From: JADCRZ01 sp031399065
Lineage (GTDB): Bacteria > Bacteroidota > Bacteroidia > Chitinophagales > Chitinophagaceae
Assembly (NCBI GenBank): GCA_031399065.1
Contig: JANNOM010000048.1
Span: 62,001 to 126,000, forward strand
Length of the DNA stretch: 64,000 nucleotides
Direction of reading: 5' to 3'
Shown: piece by piece, positions 45,501-53,251 of the stretch
How the letters are laid out: every line of letters begins with the position of its first letter
Position numbering within the stretch: position 1 is the stretch's first letter
The notes under the pieces: generated by a model
The model's database searches: none
The model's input: only the letters and a program-made list of their open reading frames with translations
What the model was told of the DNA's origin: nothing
Position numbers and translations under genes: made by a program

Positions 45501-45678
45501 GCAGATAAAAACAGTATGGAATAAGATTCAGAACAGGGAATTTAAAACCGGCTGCGGAAAGGCTGATTGCGAATGGTGCCAATTTATTAAAACGAACCAG
45601 CTGGCCGTAGCTTTGCACCCGCCGGTTGATGAGGATGATTCTATTGAAGTGTTGCCTGTAGCGATCGAGATATTATAG
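42502..45678 (+). CDS. UvrD-like helicase fused to PD-(D/E)XK nuclease with Cys cluster
   Basis: This 1058-residue protein has a UvrD/Rep superfamily 1 helicase (Walker A AGPGTGKT, residues 38-45; Walker B FLVDEFQDTS; GDADQSIFSF; VNNYRS; TAHGSKGSEYEHIFVIG; RRLFYVAITRAKTHLYLSF). The C-terminal third is a RecB-type nuclease with GTLDKLEF and VDYKTGK as the catalytic core. Four cysteines, C790 (LNCPLKF), C1018, C1023 and C1026, match the iron-sulfur staple of AddB-like nucleases. The role is probably DNA-end processing and recombinational repair. No partner subunit gene such as addA or addB is adjacent, so this may be a single-chain enzyme or its partner is elsewhere. Confidence 0.9.
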   Translation: MKSYTYNGEEVFLLRYQKLNRQQKEAVDAIEGPVIVNAGPGTGKTQILATRIGNILLNTDTPPHSILCLTYTDNGATEMRERLLQIVGTAAYSIRIHTFHSFCNEVIQDNLSYFGKLNLEPIGELEEIDLFNRLIDSIEKDNPLKRFRGDVYYESARLKNLFSLMKKEAWPVEYMEERIDAYLQSLPVKEGFFYKRKYKEFNAGDANPSKIAVETEKMELLRAAVKLYPRYNRMMADMSRYNFDDMILWVLAAFGRNKNMLLDYQEKFLYFLVDEFQDTSRSQNLLLHHLISYWDTPNVFVVGDADQSIFSFQDANVENIIHFENTYRDSIQKITLVNNYRSAQRILDTAHQLIIHNSVRTVSGSNDKSLIASNTALQQTENEPCIIQYPNTSHESMDVALQIERLVQQGISGKEIAVIYRNHAQVEEIIQILEAKKIPVNTRRKIDVLQLPFIRNIISLLQWIDKENTIPYSADDILFKLLHFNFFQLQPIEIARLSMSVNDKNVGRKEDRYSLRRLLTQMQVIGGDLFTPPDNRMKAISDTLEHLVKEANNLTVQHLAEKLIQKAGILNYIMQSADKPWLMQVLNAFFNYIKDASKRKPDISLHELLNNISLMQHNRIGIPLHKITASDDGVNLITAHGSKGSEYEHIFVIGCTENIWDEKNKGNSRTYSYPDNLQSNNNTSTDLEESRRLFYVAITRAKTHLYLSFAAKDKNARPQTRSTFITEIMESAQWPVTEKALPDDLLADLLALQFSEIAMPEIEIVENEYINQLLKRYTLSVTHLNNYLNCPLKFYYQNLIRVPSAKNESMVFGSATHFALQRLFEKMLKEEKVFPSKEAFLEDFNWFMQKNRDAFTPENFKRRMEYGEKILPAYYETHIGRWNRVVKVEHPIRHVSLGNVPLNGTLDKLEFNGKLVNVVDYKTGKYDNAKKKLLPPGEKEPEGGDYWRQAVFYKILMDNDKSHPDWQNMSTTFEFIEPVNNQYFTENLVIMANDITTVTQQIKTVWNKIQNREFKTGCGKADCEWCQFIKTNQLAVALHPPVDEDDSIEVLPVAIEIL

Positions 45679-45730
45679 ATTGATTGTCGGCTGAAGACCA
45701 TAAATTAAGTAATCATTAACTTTTATTTAA

Positions 45731-45759
45731 AAAGGCCGTCCCCACGGGAGACGGCCTTT
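45731..45759. terminator. Terminator between helicase-nuclease and acidic-protein genes
   Basis: AAAGGCCGTC pairs perfectly over 10 bases with GACGGCCTTT, with a 9-base loop. On the minus strand it is followed by TTTTTAAATAAAA, so it mainly serves the acidic-protein gene; it may also stop the plus-strand transcript. Confidence 0.8.
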
Positions 45760-45779
45760 GCTGACTACTGCTTATGCGC

Positions 45780-46064
45780 TTAAATTTCCTCTTCTTCTTC
45801 TTCGTCTTCTTCAAAATCATCTTCTTCCTCCAGATCTTCGTCTGTATATACTTCATTAGTATCGTCGTCATCCGGCACCAGCTCTTCGTTTGCATCGTTA
45901 TCCAGTATCAGCTCATCACTCTCATCCTGCCTGTTACTATCTAATATAATGGGTGCATCTGTTACCGTGCCTGTTTCTCTTGACGGTGTTGTATAATCAT
46001 TTCCCAAGTCCGGGCCGCCCTGCTCCAGCCCCTGACTTCCGATAGATGTTCTGTTCGTTGGCAT
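45780..46064 (-). CDS. Small acidic protein with Asp/Glu tail, 94 residues
   Basis: This 94-residue protein starts at ATG 46064 (MPTNRTSIGSQGLEQGG); the frame is open further up but the added residues do not match it. The second half is nearly all Asp and Glu with some Thr and Val (DEDLEEEDDFEEDEEEEEEI). No domain is recognised. Such tails may bind basic proteins or metals. A terminator lies directly downstream, supporting a real, independent gene. Confidence 0.65.
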   Translation of the reverse strand: MPTNRTSIGSQGLEQGGPDLGNDYTTPSRETGTVTDAPIILDSNRQDESDELILDNDANEELVPDDDDTNEVYTDEDLEEEDDFEEDEEEEEEI

Positions 46065-46252
46065 AAAATAAATTTTTTTTAAAGCAATAATGTTTACGAC
46101 TATAGTATCAAAAAAACTATGCCACCGAATGTCCATACAAAAAGGCAAGATATTTCAACTGCTTTTTTTAATCAGACAATGCACAAATAACCCTGGCTTA
46201 ACTGTAACAAAATATTAGCAAAACATTTGATTAAGTTTGCGTTTTTAAAAAT

Positions 46253-47674
46253 ATGGACCAAAAGCCTCTATTATTTTCTATAGTTATCCTTGTATTTATA
46301 ATTGCCGTATCTAGTTGTGCCAATATAGTAGCTCCGCAGGGCGGGCCGCGGGATAGCTTGCCTCCTGTACTTATCAGCACTAACCCGGTCGATTCGGCTA
46401 CCAATTTTACAGGCAACAGGATCAGTTTTGTTTTTGATGAATATGTGGAAGTACAGGAAGTACAGAGCAACCTCCTGGTATCTCCTACTCCCATAATTAA
46501 TCCGCTGGTGGAGTATAAACTGCGCACGCTTACCATCAAAATCAAAGACACCCTGGAAAAGAATACCACTTATGCCATCGATTTGGGCAATGCGCTCCGC
46601 GATATTAACGAAGGCAACATACTTAAGAACTTTACGTATGTATTTACCACGGGCGACTCGCTCGATCTCAACGAATTGACCGGCAGGGTAATGCTCGCGG
46701 AAACGGGAATGCCGGACAGTACACTCATAGCCGTGCTTCATAGAAGCGGTGAGGATTCTGCTGTAGCCAAGGAAAGGCCCCGGTATTATGCGAAGCTGGA
46801 CAGCTCGGGAAATTTTCGCTTTCGTTATCTGGCCCCCGGCAATTATTACCTCTATGCACTCAAAGATGAAGGAGGCCTGAAAAGATATACTGGCAGAAGC
46901 CAACTATTCGCTTTCGCCGAAAAGCCGGTTTCCGTGTCGGGGAAGGCTATTTCGCCTACCTTATTTGCGTATGCAGAAAAGATACCGGAAGAAGGCAAGA
47001 AGAAAACAAATACCAGGGGGGTGGTGGTCACCAAACCAAAAAAAGAAGAGGATAAAAGGCTCCGCTTCCAGGTAAACCTCGAAGGGGGGCTGCAGGACCT
47101 GCTGGGCGATCTCCAGTTATCGTTCAACGATCCACTTAAAACATTCGACAGCAGTAAACTGGCTTTTACGGACAATGACTTCCGGCCCATCTCCGGCTAT
47201 ACTATTACACCGGACTCCACTAACAAGCTGTTCACGATCCGGTATCCCTGGAAAGAGAATACCGAATACCGGCTGGTACTCGATAAGGAGTTCGCATCCG
47301 ATAGTGTCGACCGCAAGCTGTTAAAGACGGATACGATCGAGTTCCGCTCTAAGAAGCAGTCCGACTATGGAACCCTGAAACTGCGTTTCGCAGCCATGGA
47401 CCTCGCACGTAAACCTGTGCTGCAGATTGTGCAGAACGATAAGACGATACTTACCTATGCCTTCTCCACGGCAAAAGAATACTCCGTTAAGCTATTTAAT
47501 CCCGGCGAGTATGATCTGCGCATATTATACGATACCAACGGGAACGGTGTATGGGATGCCGGTTCTTTTTTTGGTAAACACCTGCAGCCCGAACGGGTGC
47601 TGCATATTTCCAAAAAGTTAAAGATCCGCCCTAATTGGGATAATGAGGAGAACATCACCCTGGTGGCCGAATAA
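46253..47674 (+). CDS. Ig-like (Big_5) domain lipoprotein
   Basis: This 473-residue protein has a lipoprotein signal (FIIAVSSCAN). It begins with a Big_5-type Ig-like domain: APQGGPRDSLPPVLISTNPVDSATNF, RISFVFDEYVEVQ, and NTTYAIDLGNALRDINEGN. A beta-rich region with a Lys-rich linker (about 245-275) follows, then a second beta domain (about 290-470). Bacteroidota genomes carry one or two such lipoproteins; their role is unknown, and they probably sit in the outer membrane. A possible -7 box TAAGTTTG lies at 46232-46239. Confidence 0.85.
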   Translation: MDQKPLLFSIVILVFIIAVSSCANIVAPQGGPRDSLPPVLISTNPVDSATNFTGNRISFVFDEYVEVQEVQSNLLVSPTPIINPLVEYKLRTLTIKIKDTLEKNTTYAIDLGNALRDINEGNILKNFTYVFTTGDSLDLNELTGRVMLAETGMPDSTLIAVLHRSGEDSAVAKERPRYYAKLDSSGNFRFRYLAPGNYYLYALKDEGGLKRYTGRSQLFAFAEKPVSVSGKAISPTLFAYAEKIPEEGKKKTNTRGVVVTKPKKEEDKRLRFQVNLEGGLQDLLGDLQLSFNDPLKTFDSSKLAFTDNDFRPISGYTITPDSTNKLFTIRYPWKENTEYRLVLDKEFASDSVDRKLLKTDTIEFRSKKQSDYGTLKLRFAAMDLARKPVLQIVQNDKTILTYAFSTAKEYSVKLFNPGEYDLRILYDTNGNGVWDAGSFFGKHLQPERVLHISKKLKIRPNWDNEENITLVAE

Positions 47675-47769
47675 GGCCTGCAATAGATGCAGCAAAGGGC
47701 TGGATGGACATCTGCCAGCATGCCCTGGTTTCATTCAGGAGAAGCGGGAAAGAAGTGCTCAAAAGCCAT

Positions 47770-47777
47770 TAGCTTTG
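47770..47777 (+). promoter_or_regulatory. -7 promoter box TAGCTTTG 4 bases before recR
   Basis: A perfect TAnnTTTG followed by CACC and the recR ATG. The message would start at about the ATG, so leaderless. No clear -33 element. Confidence 0.5.
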
Positions 47778-47781
47778 CACC

Positions 47782-48402
47782 ATGCAACTGCCTTCTGCCT
47801 TACTGGAAAACGCTGTGAACGAATTTGCCCGGTTACCGGGAATAGGTAAAAAGACCGCCCTGCGGCTGGTGCTGCATCTCCTGAAACAGGACACCGGCGA
47901 AGTACAGCATTTCGGAGATACCATTACCCGTATGCGCCGGGAGATCGTGTTTTGCCAGCGCTGCTATAATGTGGCTGATGCGGACGTATGTTCTATCTGC
48001 GCCAATTCTGCGCGCAAGCAGGATGTTATATGCGTGGTGGAGACCATCCGCGACGTAATAGCCATAGAAACCACGCAGCAATACAACGGAACCTATCATG
48101 TACTGGGTGGGGTTATATCTCCGCTCGACGGCATTGGCCCCGACCAGTTGCATATAGAACCCCTGGTGCAGCGCGTGCAGAAAGAACAGCCGCAGGAGAT
48201 CATATTTGCCCTTAACCCGACTATCCAGGGAGATACCACCATTTATTATATTCAGAAAAAACTGAAACCGGGCACGCTTAAAGTGACTACCATCGCCCGG
48301 GGCATCGCATTTGGCGGAGAACTGGAATATGCCGACGAAATGACCCTGGCCCGCTCGCTGGCTAACCGGTTACCCGTAGAAAATTATGTCGCCAACCGTT
48401 AA
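47782..48402 (+). CDS. recR: Recombination protein RecR
   Basis: This 206-residue protein is full length. It has an N-terminal helix-hairpin-helix (FARLPGIGKKTALRL), a C4 zinc finger (CQRCYNVADADVCSIC) and a Toprim domain (VICVVETIRDVIAIE, YHVLGGVISPLDG). With RecF and RecO it loads RecA on gapped DNA in the cytosol. Its promoter box ends 4 bases before the ATG. The gene before it encodes a Big_5 lipoprotein and the one after is metH; the order carries no obvious functional link. Confidence 0.97.
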   Translation: MQLPSALLENAVNEFARLPGIGKKTALRLVLHLLKQDTGEVQHFGDTITRMRREIVFCQRCYNVADADVCSICANSARKQDVICVVETIRDVIAIETTQQYNGTYHVLGGVISPLDGIGPDQLHIEPLVQRVQKEQPQEIIFALNPTIQGDTTIYYIQKKLKPGTLKVTTIARGIAFGGELEYADEMTLARSLANRLPVENYVANR

Positions 48403-48406
48403 ACAC

Positions 48407-48437
48407 TTTTATATTACCCGGCTATATAGTACATTTG
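48407..48437 (+). promoter_or_regulatory. Promoter of metH with long leader
   Basis: TTTT (48407-48410), 19 bases, then a perfect TACATTTG (48430-48437). The -33 element differs from TTTG only in the last base. The predicted start near 48442 leaves about 230 bases before the metH ATG. Confidence 0.6.
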
Positions 48438-48442
48438 CATAC

Positions 48443-48671
48443 CGTTTCAGGCAGATTTGTTTATTGTTCGGCCTGAAGATGTAGACAGCAGCGGTTAACT
48501 GAACTAATAAACGTGAAATAACTCCGGTTGTAAATTACTCCACAGACGAATTTCCGTTAAATAGCAAGGTTAATTAATAAAGCAGGCTCCCGTTGCACAG
48601 GTATATTTTACCTTAAAGCGGACACTTCTTTATCTGCGCATATTTTTAAAAATAAAAACAGGGAGGCACTT
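48443..48671 (+). ncRNA. Candidate structured 5' leader of metH
   Basis: The leader begins with a hairpin, TTCAGGC (48446-48452) against GCCTGAA (48471-48477). The rest is AT-rich and unpaired by eye. It ends with a strong ribosome site GGGAGG 5 bases before the ATG. I see no cobalamin box (GCCACTG) and no SAM-I core, so a known riboswitch is not shown, but the length suits control by methionine, SAM or cobalamin. Confidence 0.35.
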
Positions 48672-49685
48672 ATGAAGACTATCCAGGAATGTCTCAAAGA
48701 AAGGATACTCATTATAGACGGAGCGATGGGTACCATGATACAGCGTTATAAATTAGCCGAAGCGGATTACCGTGGCGGGCAATTTAAAGACTGGCATTGC
48801 GATGTACAGGGAAATAACGACCTGCTGAGCATTACACAACCCGATATTATTGAAGCTATTCATAAAGAATACCTGGAAGCAGGTGCCGATATCATTGAAA
48901 CCAATACCTTCAGCAGTACGGTGATTGCCCAGGCAGATTACGATATGCAGAAAGTGGCTTATGAAATGAACCTTGCCTCTGCCCGGGTTGCCCGCAAAGC
49001 CGCGGATACGTATACGGCCAAAGACCCTTCCAAACCCCGGTTTGTGGCAGGTGCTATCGGGCCTTTAAATAAAACACTGAGTCTTTCACCGGATGTAAAC
49101 AATCCAGGGTTTAGGGCCGTAACGTTCGACGAAGTGGCATCGGCCTATACCGAACAGATCAAAGCACTGGTAGAAGGAGGCGTAGACATCCTGCTGATAG
49201 AAACCATCTTCGATACGCTGAATGCCAAAGGAGCTATTTACGCAGCAAAAAGATACTTCCGCGAAGCCGGGCTGAAAGAGTTGCCCATCATGATCAGTGG
49301 CACCATTACCGATGCTTCCGGGCGCACCCTGAGCGGCCAGACGCTGGAAGCGTTTTATGTGTCTATCAGTCATGCCAAACCCCTGAGCGTGGGCCTCAAC
49401 TGCGCCCTGGGTGCCAGCGAGATGCGGCCACATATCGAAGAACTGAGCCAGATCGCATCCTGCTATACGTCCGCTTATCCCAATGCAGGCCTGCCGAACG
49501 CGTTCGGGGAATACGACGAGCAACCCCATGAAACGGCGCATATTATTGAAGAATGGGCCAAAGAAGGATTCGTGAACATAGTGGGCGGATGCTGCGGCAC
49601 CACCCCCGATCATATACGGCATATTGCGGAAGAAGTAAAGAAATACAAACCCAGGGAAATACCGGTACTGGAAGCGGCTTTATAA
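48672..49685 (+). CDS. metH: Methionine synthase, homocysteine-binding module (split MetH)
   Basis: This 337-residue protein is the first domain of cobalamin-dependent MetH as a separate polypeptide. It binds homocysteine through zinc at C244 (GLNCALG), C307 and C308 (GGCCGTTPDHI). The opening block is LIIDGAMGTMIQRY. The second gene, carrying the other three domains, starts 14 bases downstream, so the two together give one complete enzyme. The start has a clear upstream GGGAGG. Both proteins are cytosolic. Confidence 0.95.
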   Translation: MKTIQECLKERILIIDGAMGTMIQRYKLAEADYRGGQFKDWHCDVQGNNDLLSITQPDIIEAIHKEYLEAGADIIETNTFSSTVIAQADYDMQKVAYEMNLASARVARKAADTYTAKDPSKPRFVAGAIGPLNKTLSLSPDVNNPGFRAVTFDEVASAYTEQIKALVEGGVDILLIETIFDTLNAKGAIYAAKRYFREAGLKELPIMISGTITDASGRTLSGQTLEAFYVSISHAKPLSVGLNCALGASEMRPHIEELSQIASCYTSAYPNAGLPNAFGEYDEQPHETAHIIEEWAKEGFVNIVGGCCGTTPDHIRHIAEEVKKYKPREIPVLEAAL

Positions 49686-49699
49686 GAATAAGATTAATT

Positions 49700-52426
49700 A
49701 TGAGTACAATGATAAAACCTTACTTGCGCTTAAGCGGCCTCGAACCCCTTATCGTAAGACCCGAAACGAACTTCATTAATGTGGGCGAACGTACCAATGT
49801 GACGGGCTCCAAGAAGTTCGCGCGCCTGGTAAGGGAAGGTAAATACGAAGAAGCGCTAAGCGTTGCCCGCCAGCAGGTAGAAAGCGGCGCACAGGTACTG
49901 GATGTAAATATGGACGATGCCCTGCTGGAAGGCGTGGAAGCCATGCGTACCTTCCTGAACCTTGTGCAGAGCGAGCCCGATATCGCCCGTATACCCATCA
50001 TGATCGATTCTTCCAAATTCGAAATTATTGAAGCCGGGCTTAAATGCGTACAGGGAAGGTGTATCGTGAACTCGATCTCCATGAAGGAAGGAGTGGAAAA
50101 ATTTATAGAGCAGGCATATATATGTAAAAGTTACGGGGCGGCAGTGATCGTGATGGCGTTCGACGAGATAGGCCAGGCCGATACCAAAGAGCGCAAAGTG
50201 GAGATATGCCACCGTGCCTATAAAATACTGACCGAAGAAGTGGGATACGATCCGCAGGACATTATCTTCGACCCCAACATTTTTGCGGTAGCTACGGGTA
50301 TAGAAGAACATAATAACTATGCAGTCGATTTTATAGAAGGCACCCGGGAAATAAAAAGACGGATGCCGCTGGCCAAAGTAAGCGGTGGCGTAAGTAATGT
50401 ATCGTTCTCGTTTCGGGGCAACGACCATGTGCGGGAAGCCATTCACTCGGTGTTTCTTTTTTATGCCATTAAAGCCGGTATGGATATGGGCATCGTGAAT
50501 GCCGGGCAGCTGGTAGTATACGATGAAATAGAGCCCATGCTGCGCGCGCTTTGCGAAGACGTATTGCTTAACCGCAATAACGATAATAATGAAGCTACCG
50601 AAAGGCTGATCAACTTTGCCGAAACGGTAAAAGCAAAAGGAAAGGAAACGGTAAAAGACGAAGCCTGGAGAAACGCCAGCGTGGAAGAACGCCTGAAACA
50701 CTCATTGGTAAACGGCATTACGGATTATATAGATGCAGACACGGAAGAAGCAAGGGTTAAGTATCCCAAGCCGCTCGATGTTATTGAAGGCCCGTTAATG
50801 AACGGAATGAATGTAGTAGGCGATCTCTTTGGTGCCGGAAAAATGTTTTTACCGCAGGTGGTAAAGAGTGCAAGGGTAATGAAAAAATCAGTGGCCGTTT
50901 TAACCCCCTATATCGAAGCCGAAAAGGAGTTGAGACGCCAGGCGCATATAACAGCCGGCACTACCAATGAAGAAGGCGCGGGTGCCGCCAGGATATTGCT
51001 GGCCACTGTTAAAGGCGATGTGCACGATATCGGTAAAAATATAGTAGGTGTGGTGCTTGGCTGCAATGGCTACGATATCATCGACCTGGGTGTAATGGTA
51101 CCTGCAGATAAAATACTGGAAACGGCGATACGGGAAAAAGTGGATATCATAGGGTTGAGCGGGCTCATTACCCCGTCGCTCGATGAAATGGTGCATGTTG
51201 CGCGTGAAATGAAACGCCGCGGCATGACTCAGCCTTTGCTGATAGGCGGTGCCACTACTTCGCGGATGCATACCGCCGTAAAGATCGCGCCGCAATACGA
51301 GGATGGCGTGGTGCATGTACTGGATGCCTCCCGCAGTGTGACCGTTGCCGGTAGCCTGTTAAGCAAGGAACAGAAATCCGAATTCCTGGACAATACCCGT
51401 AAGGAATACACCAAACTGAAAGAGGACTTCGCCAACAAAAGAGGGGCTAAAGCCTATCTTCCTTTTAAAGAGGCGCAGCAGAATAAAACACAGGTACAGT
51501 GGGATACATATAATCCGGTAACCCCCCGCCTTACTGGGTATCAGATCTTCGATAATATAGAACTGTCGGAGCTGGTAGACTTCATTGACTGGCAACCGTT
51601 CTTTATTTCCTGGGAACTGCATGGAAAGTTTCCCCAGATACTCAGCGATGAAAAAGTAGGCAAAGAAGCTACAAGGCTATACGAGGATGCGTTGTTGCTG
51701 CTGAAGCAGATCATCGAGGAAAAATGGCTGACGCCAAGAGCCGTAGCGGGTTTCTGGCCAGCTAATTCGGATAACAACGATACGGTGACCCTGGTCAACG
51801 ATGAAGGGAAGCCGGTGCATCTCGAATTTCTGCGTCAGCAGATTAAAAAAGCGGCCGGTCAGCCCAATATGTCCCTGGCAGATTTTATCGCCCCGGCTGA
51901 TGTTGGGAAACAGGATTATATAGGAGCTTTCTCCGTAACTATAGAGGGCATTGAACCGCATATAAAAAAGTTCGAGGCCAACCTGGATGATTATAACAAA
52001 ATTACTTTGCAGGCGCTGGCAGACCGCTTTGCGGAAGCACTGGCGGAATACATGCACTTTAAGGTACGTAAGGAGTTGTGGGGTTATGCAACAGACGAGC
52101 ACCTCACCAACGAGCAGCTTATCCAGGAAGCCTATTCGGGTATACGGCCCGCTCCGGGTTATCCTGCCTGCCCGGATCACACGGAGAAATATAAACTTTT
52201 CGAATTGCTCGGTGGCGAAGCGGCTACGGGTATAATGCTTACCGAATCGCTCGCCATGTATCCCGCATCTTCCGTGTGCGGATGGTATTTTGCCAATCCG
52301 GAAAGTAAATACTTCGGTGTTGGTAAAATAGAAAAAGACCAGGTACAGGATTATGCCGCAAGGAAAAACATGCCGCTGGAAGAAGTGGAAAGATGGCTGC
52401 GACCAGTACTGGAGTACGATGCGTAA
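49700..52426 (+). CDS. metH: Methionine synthase, folate, B12 and reactivation modules (split MetH)
   Basis: This protein of about 908 residues starts at ATG 49700 (MSTMIKPYLRLSG); the frame stays open upstream into metH part one. Its domains are the pterin-binding part (FINVGERTNVTGSKKFARL, LDVNMDDALLEG), the B12 cap and binding parts with DVHDIGKN, in which H442 ligates cobalt, and the C-terminal SAM-dependent reactivation part (ending with SLAMYPASSVCGWYFANPES). It moves the methyl group from methyltetrahydrofolate through cobalamin to homocysteine bound on the partner protein. No metF is adjacent. Confidence 0.97.
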   Translation: MSTMIKPYLRLSGLEPLIVRPETNFINVGERTNVTGSKKFARLVREGKYEEALSVARQQVESGAQVLDVNMDDALLEGVEAMRTFLNLVQSEPDIARIPIMIDSSKFEIIEAGLKCVQGRCIVNSISMKEGVEKFIEQAYICKSYGAAVIVMAFDEIGQADTKERKVEICHRAYKILTEEVGYDPQDIIFDPNIFAVATGIEEHNNYAVDFIEGTREIKRRMPLAKVSGGVSNVSFSFRGNDHVREAIHSVFLFYAIKAGMDMGIVNAGQLVVYDEIEPMLRALCEDVLLNRNNDNNEATERLINFAETVKAKGKETVKDEAWRNASVEERLKHSLVNGITDYIDADTEEARVKYPKPLDVIEGPLMNGMNVVGDLFGAGKMFLPQVVKSARVMKKSVAVLTPYIEAEKELRRQAHITAGTTNEEGAGAARILLATVKGDVHDIGKNIVGVVLGCNGYDIIDLGVMVPADKILETAIREKVDIIGLSGLITPSLDEMVHVAREMKRRGMTQPLLIGGATTSRMHTAVKIAPQYEDGVVHVLDASRSVTVAGSLLSKEQKSEFLDNTRKEYTKLKEDFANKRGAKAYLPFKEAQQNKTQVQWDTYNPVTPRLTGYQIFDNIELSELVDFIDWQPFFISWELHGKFPQILSDEKVGKEATRLYEDALLLLKQIIEEKWLTPRAVAGFWPANSDNNDTVTLVNDEGKPVHLEFLRQQIKKAAGQPNMSLADFIAPADVGKQDYIGAFSVTIEGIEPHIKKFEANLDDYNKITLQALADRFAEALAEYMHFKVRKELWGYATDEHLTNEQLIQEAYSGIRPAPGYPACPDHTEKYKLFELLGGEAATGIMLTESLAMYPASSVCGWYFANPESKYFGVGKIEKDQVQDYAARKNMPLEEVERWLRPVLEYDA

Positions 52427-52442
52427 ATAACGGCAACTTTCA

Positions 52443-53174
52443 TCATTTTTTTTCAAAAAGCCACCATAACCTTCTGCGGGGCTTCACCTTATAGTTGGTG
52501 GTAATATAGCTGCGTATATGGGCCATCGCTTCGTCTATATCGTCCGTTACCAGTACCAGGTCCATATCTTCCTTGGATATAGTGCCCTGCTCGTGCATGA
52601 ATTGCGCATATTCCATCAGTGGGCGGAAAAAGTCTTTTCCATATAACACGATGGGAAATTGTATGATGGATTTGGTTTGAACCAGCGTAAGCGTTTCATA
52701 AAATTCATCCAGGGTGCCGAAACCTCCCGGCATAATGATAAATGCAAACGAGTATTTGATAAGCAGGGTCTTTCTTACGAAAAAGTGCTCGAACGTAACG
52801 GATTGCTGCACGAACGGGTTGGCGTATTGTTCAAATGGTAACTGAATGTTTAGACCCACCGAATAACCTCCTGATTCAAACGCTCCCCTGTTGGCTGCTT
52901 CCATGATGCCGGGGCCGCCGCCCGTCATGGTGGTGAAACCCAGGTCTGCGATCTTTTTTCCGAACTCACGCGCCGCAATATAGTAGGGATGGTCTTCCTT
53001 AAAGCGGGCCGAACCAAATACCGTAACGCAAGGCCCGATAAAATGCAGTTTCCTGAATCCCTTTATAAATTGAGTTAGAACCTTAAAAGCAAACTTTAAT
53101 TCGTATCCTCTCGTCTTTGGTCCGTCCAGATATACATGTTGTTTCGCCGGAATGATCCGTGTTGATTCTTCCAT
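52443..53174 (-). CDS. LOG-family Rossmann-fold protein (TIGR00730-like)
   Basis: This 243-residue protein has TMTGGGPGIMEAANRGAFESGG and PGGFGTLDEFYE, the hallmarks of the LOG family, which includes cytokinin-releasing nucleotide phosphoribohydrolases. It likely cleaves nucleoside monophosphates in the cytosol; the substrate is not proven. An N-terminal extension of about 45 residues precedes the core. It is divergent from xth, and both genes have promoter boxes 4 bases before the ATG. Confidence 0.92.
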   Translation of the reverse strand: MEESTRIIPAKQHVYLDGPKTRGYELKFAFKVLTQFIKGFRKLHFIGPCVTVFGSARFKEDHPYYIAAREFGKKIADLGFTTMTGGGPGIMEAANRGAFESGGYSVGLNIQLPFEQYANPFVQQSVTFEHFFVRKTLLIKYSFAFIIMPGGFGTLDEFYETLTLVQTKSIIQFPIVLYGKDFFRPLMEYAQFMHEQGTISKEDMDLVLVTDDIDEAMAHIRSYITTNYKVKPRRRLWWLFEKK

Positions 53175-53178
53175 AGTA

Positions 53179-53186
53179 CAAATGTA
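53179..53186 (-). promoter_or_regulatory. -7 promoter box TACATTTG 4 bases before the LOG gene
   Basis: The minus strand reads TACATTTG, TACT, ATG. A perfect TAnnTTTG, with a T-rich stretch at about the -33 position but no TTTG. The mRNA is predicted to be leaderless. Confidence 0.5.
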
Positions 53187-53239
53187 ACGCCGGCCAGATA
53201 AAAAAAATTGCGGGTTGCTTTTTTTTATCCCGCGCCACT

Positions 53240-53247
53240 TAACTTTA
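53240..53247 (+). promoter_or_regulatory. -7-like box TAACTTTA 4 bases before xth
   Basis: TAACTTTA differs from TAnnTTTG only in the last base and is followed by CAGC and ATG. A TTG lies at 53215-53217, 22 bases upstream. Geometry is the same as at recR, ridA and the divergent LOG gene. Confidence 0.4.
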
Positions 53248-53251
53248 CAGC

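Noticed and set aside
48443..48671. Cobalamin or SAM riboswitch before metH
   Set aside because: I looked for the GCCACTG box and the SAM-I core and found neither; kept only as an unclassified leader.
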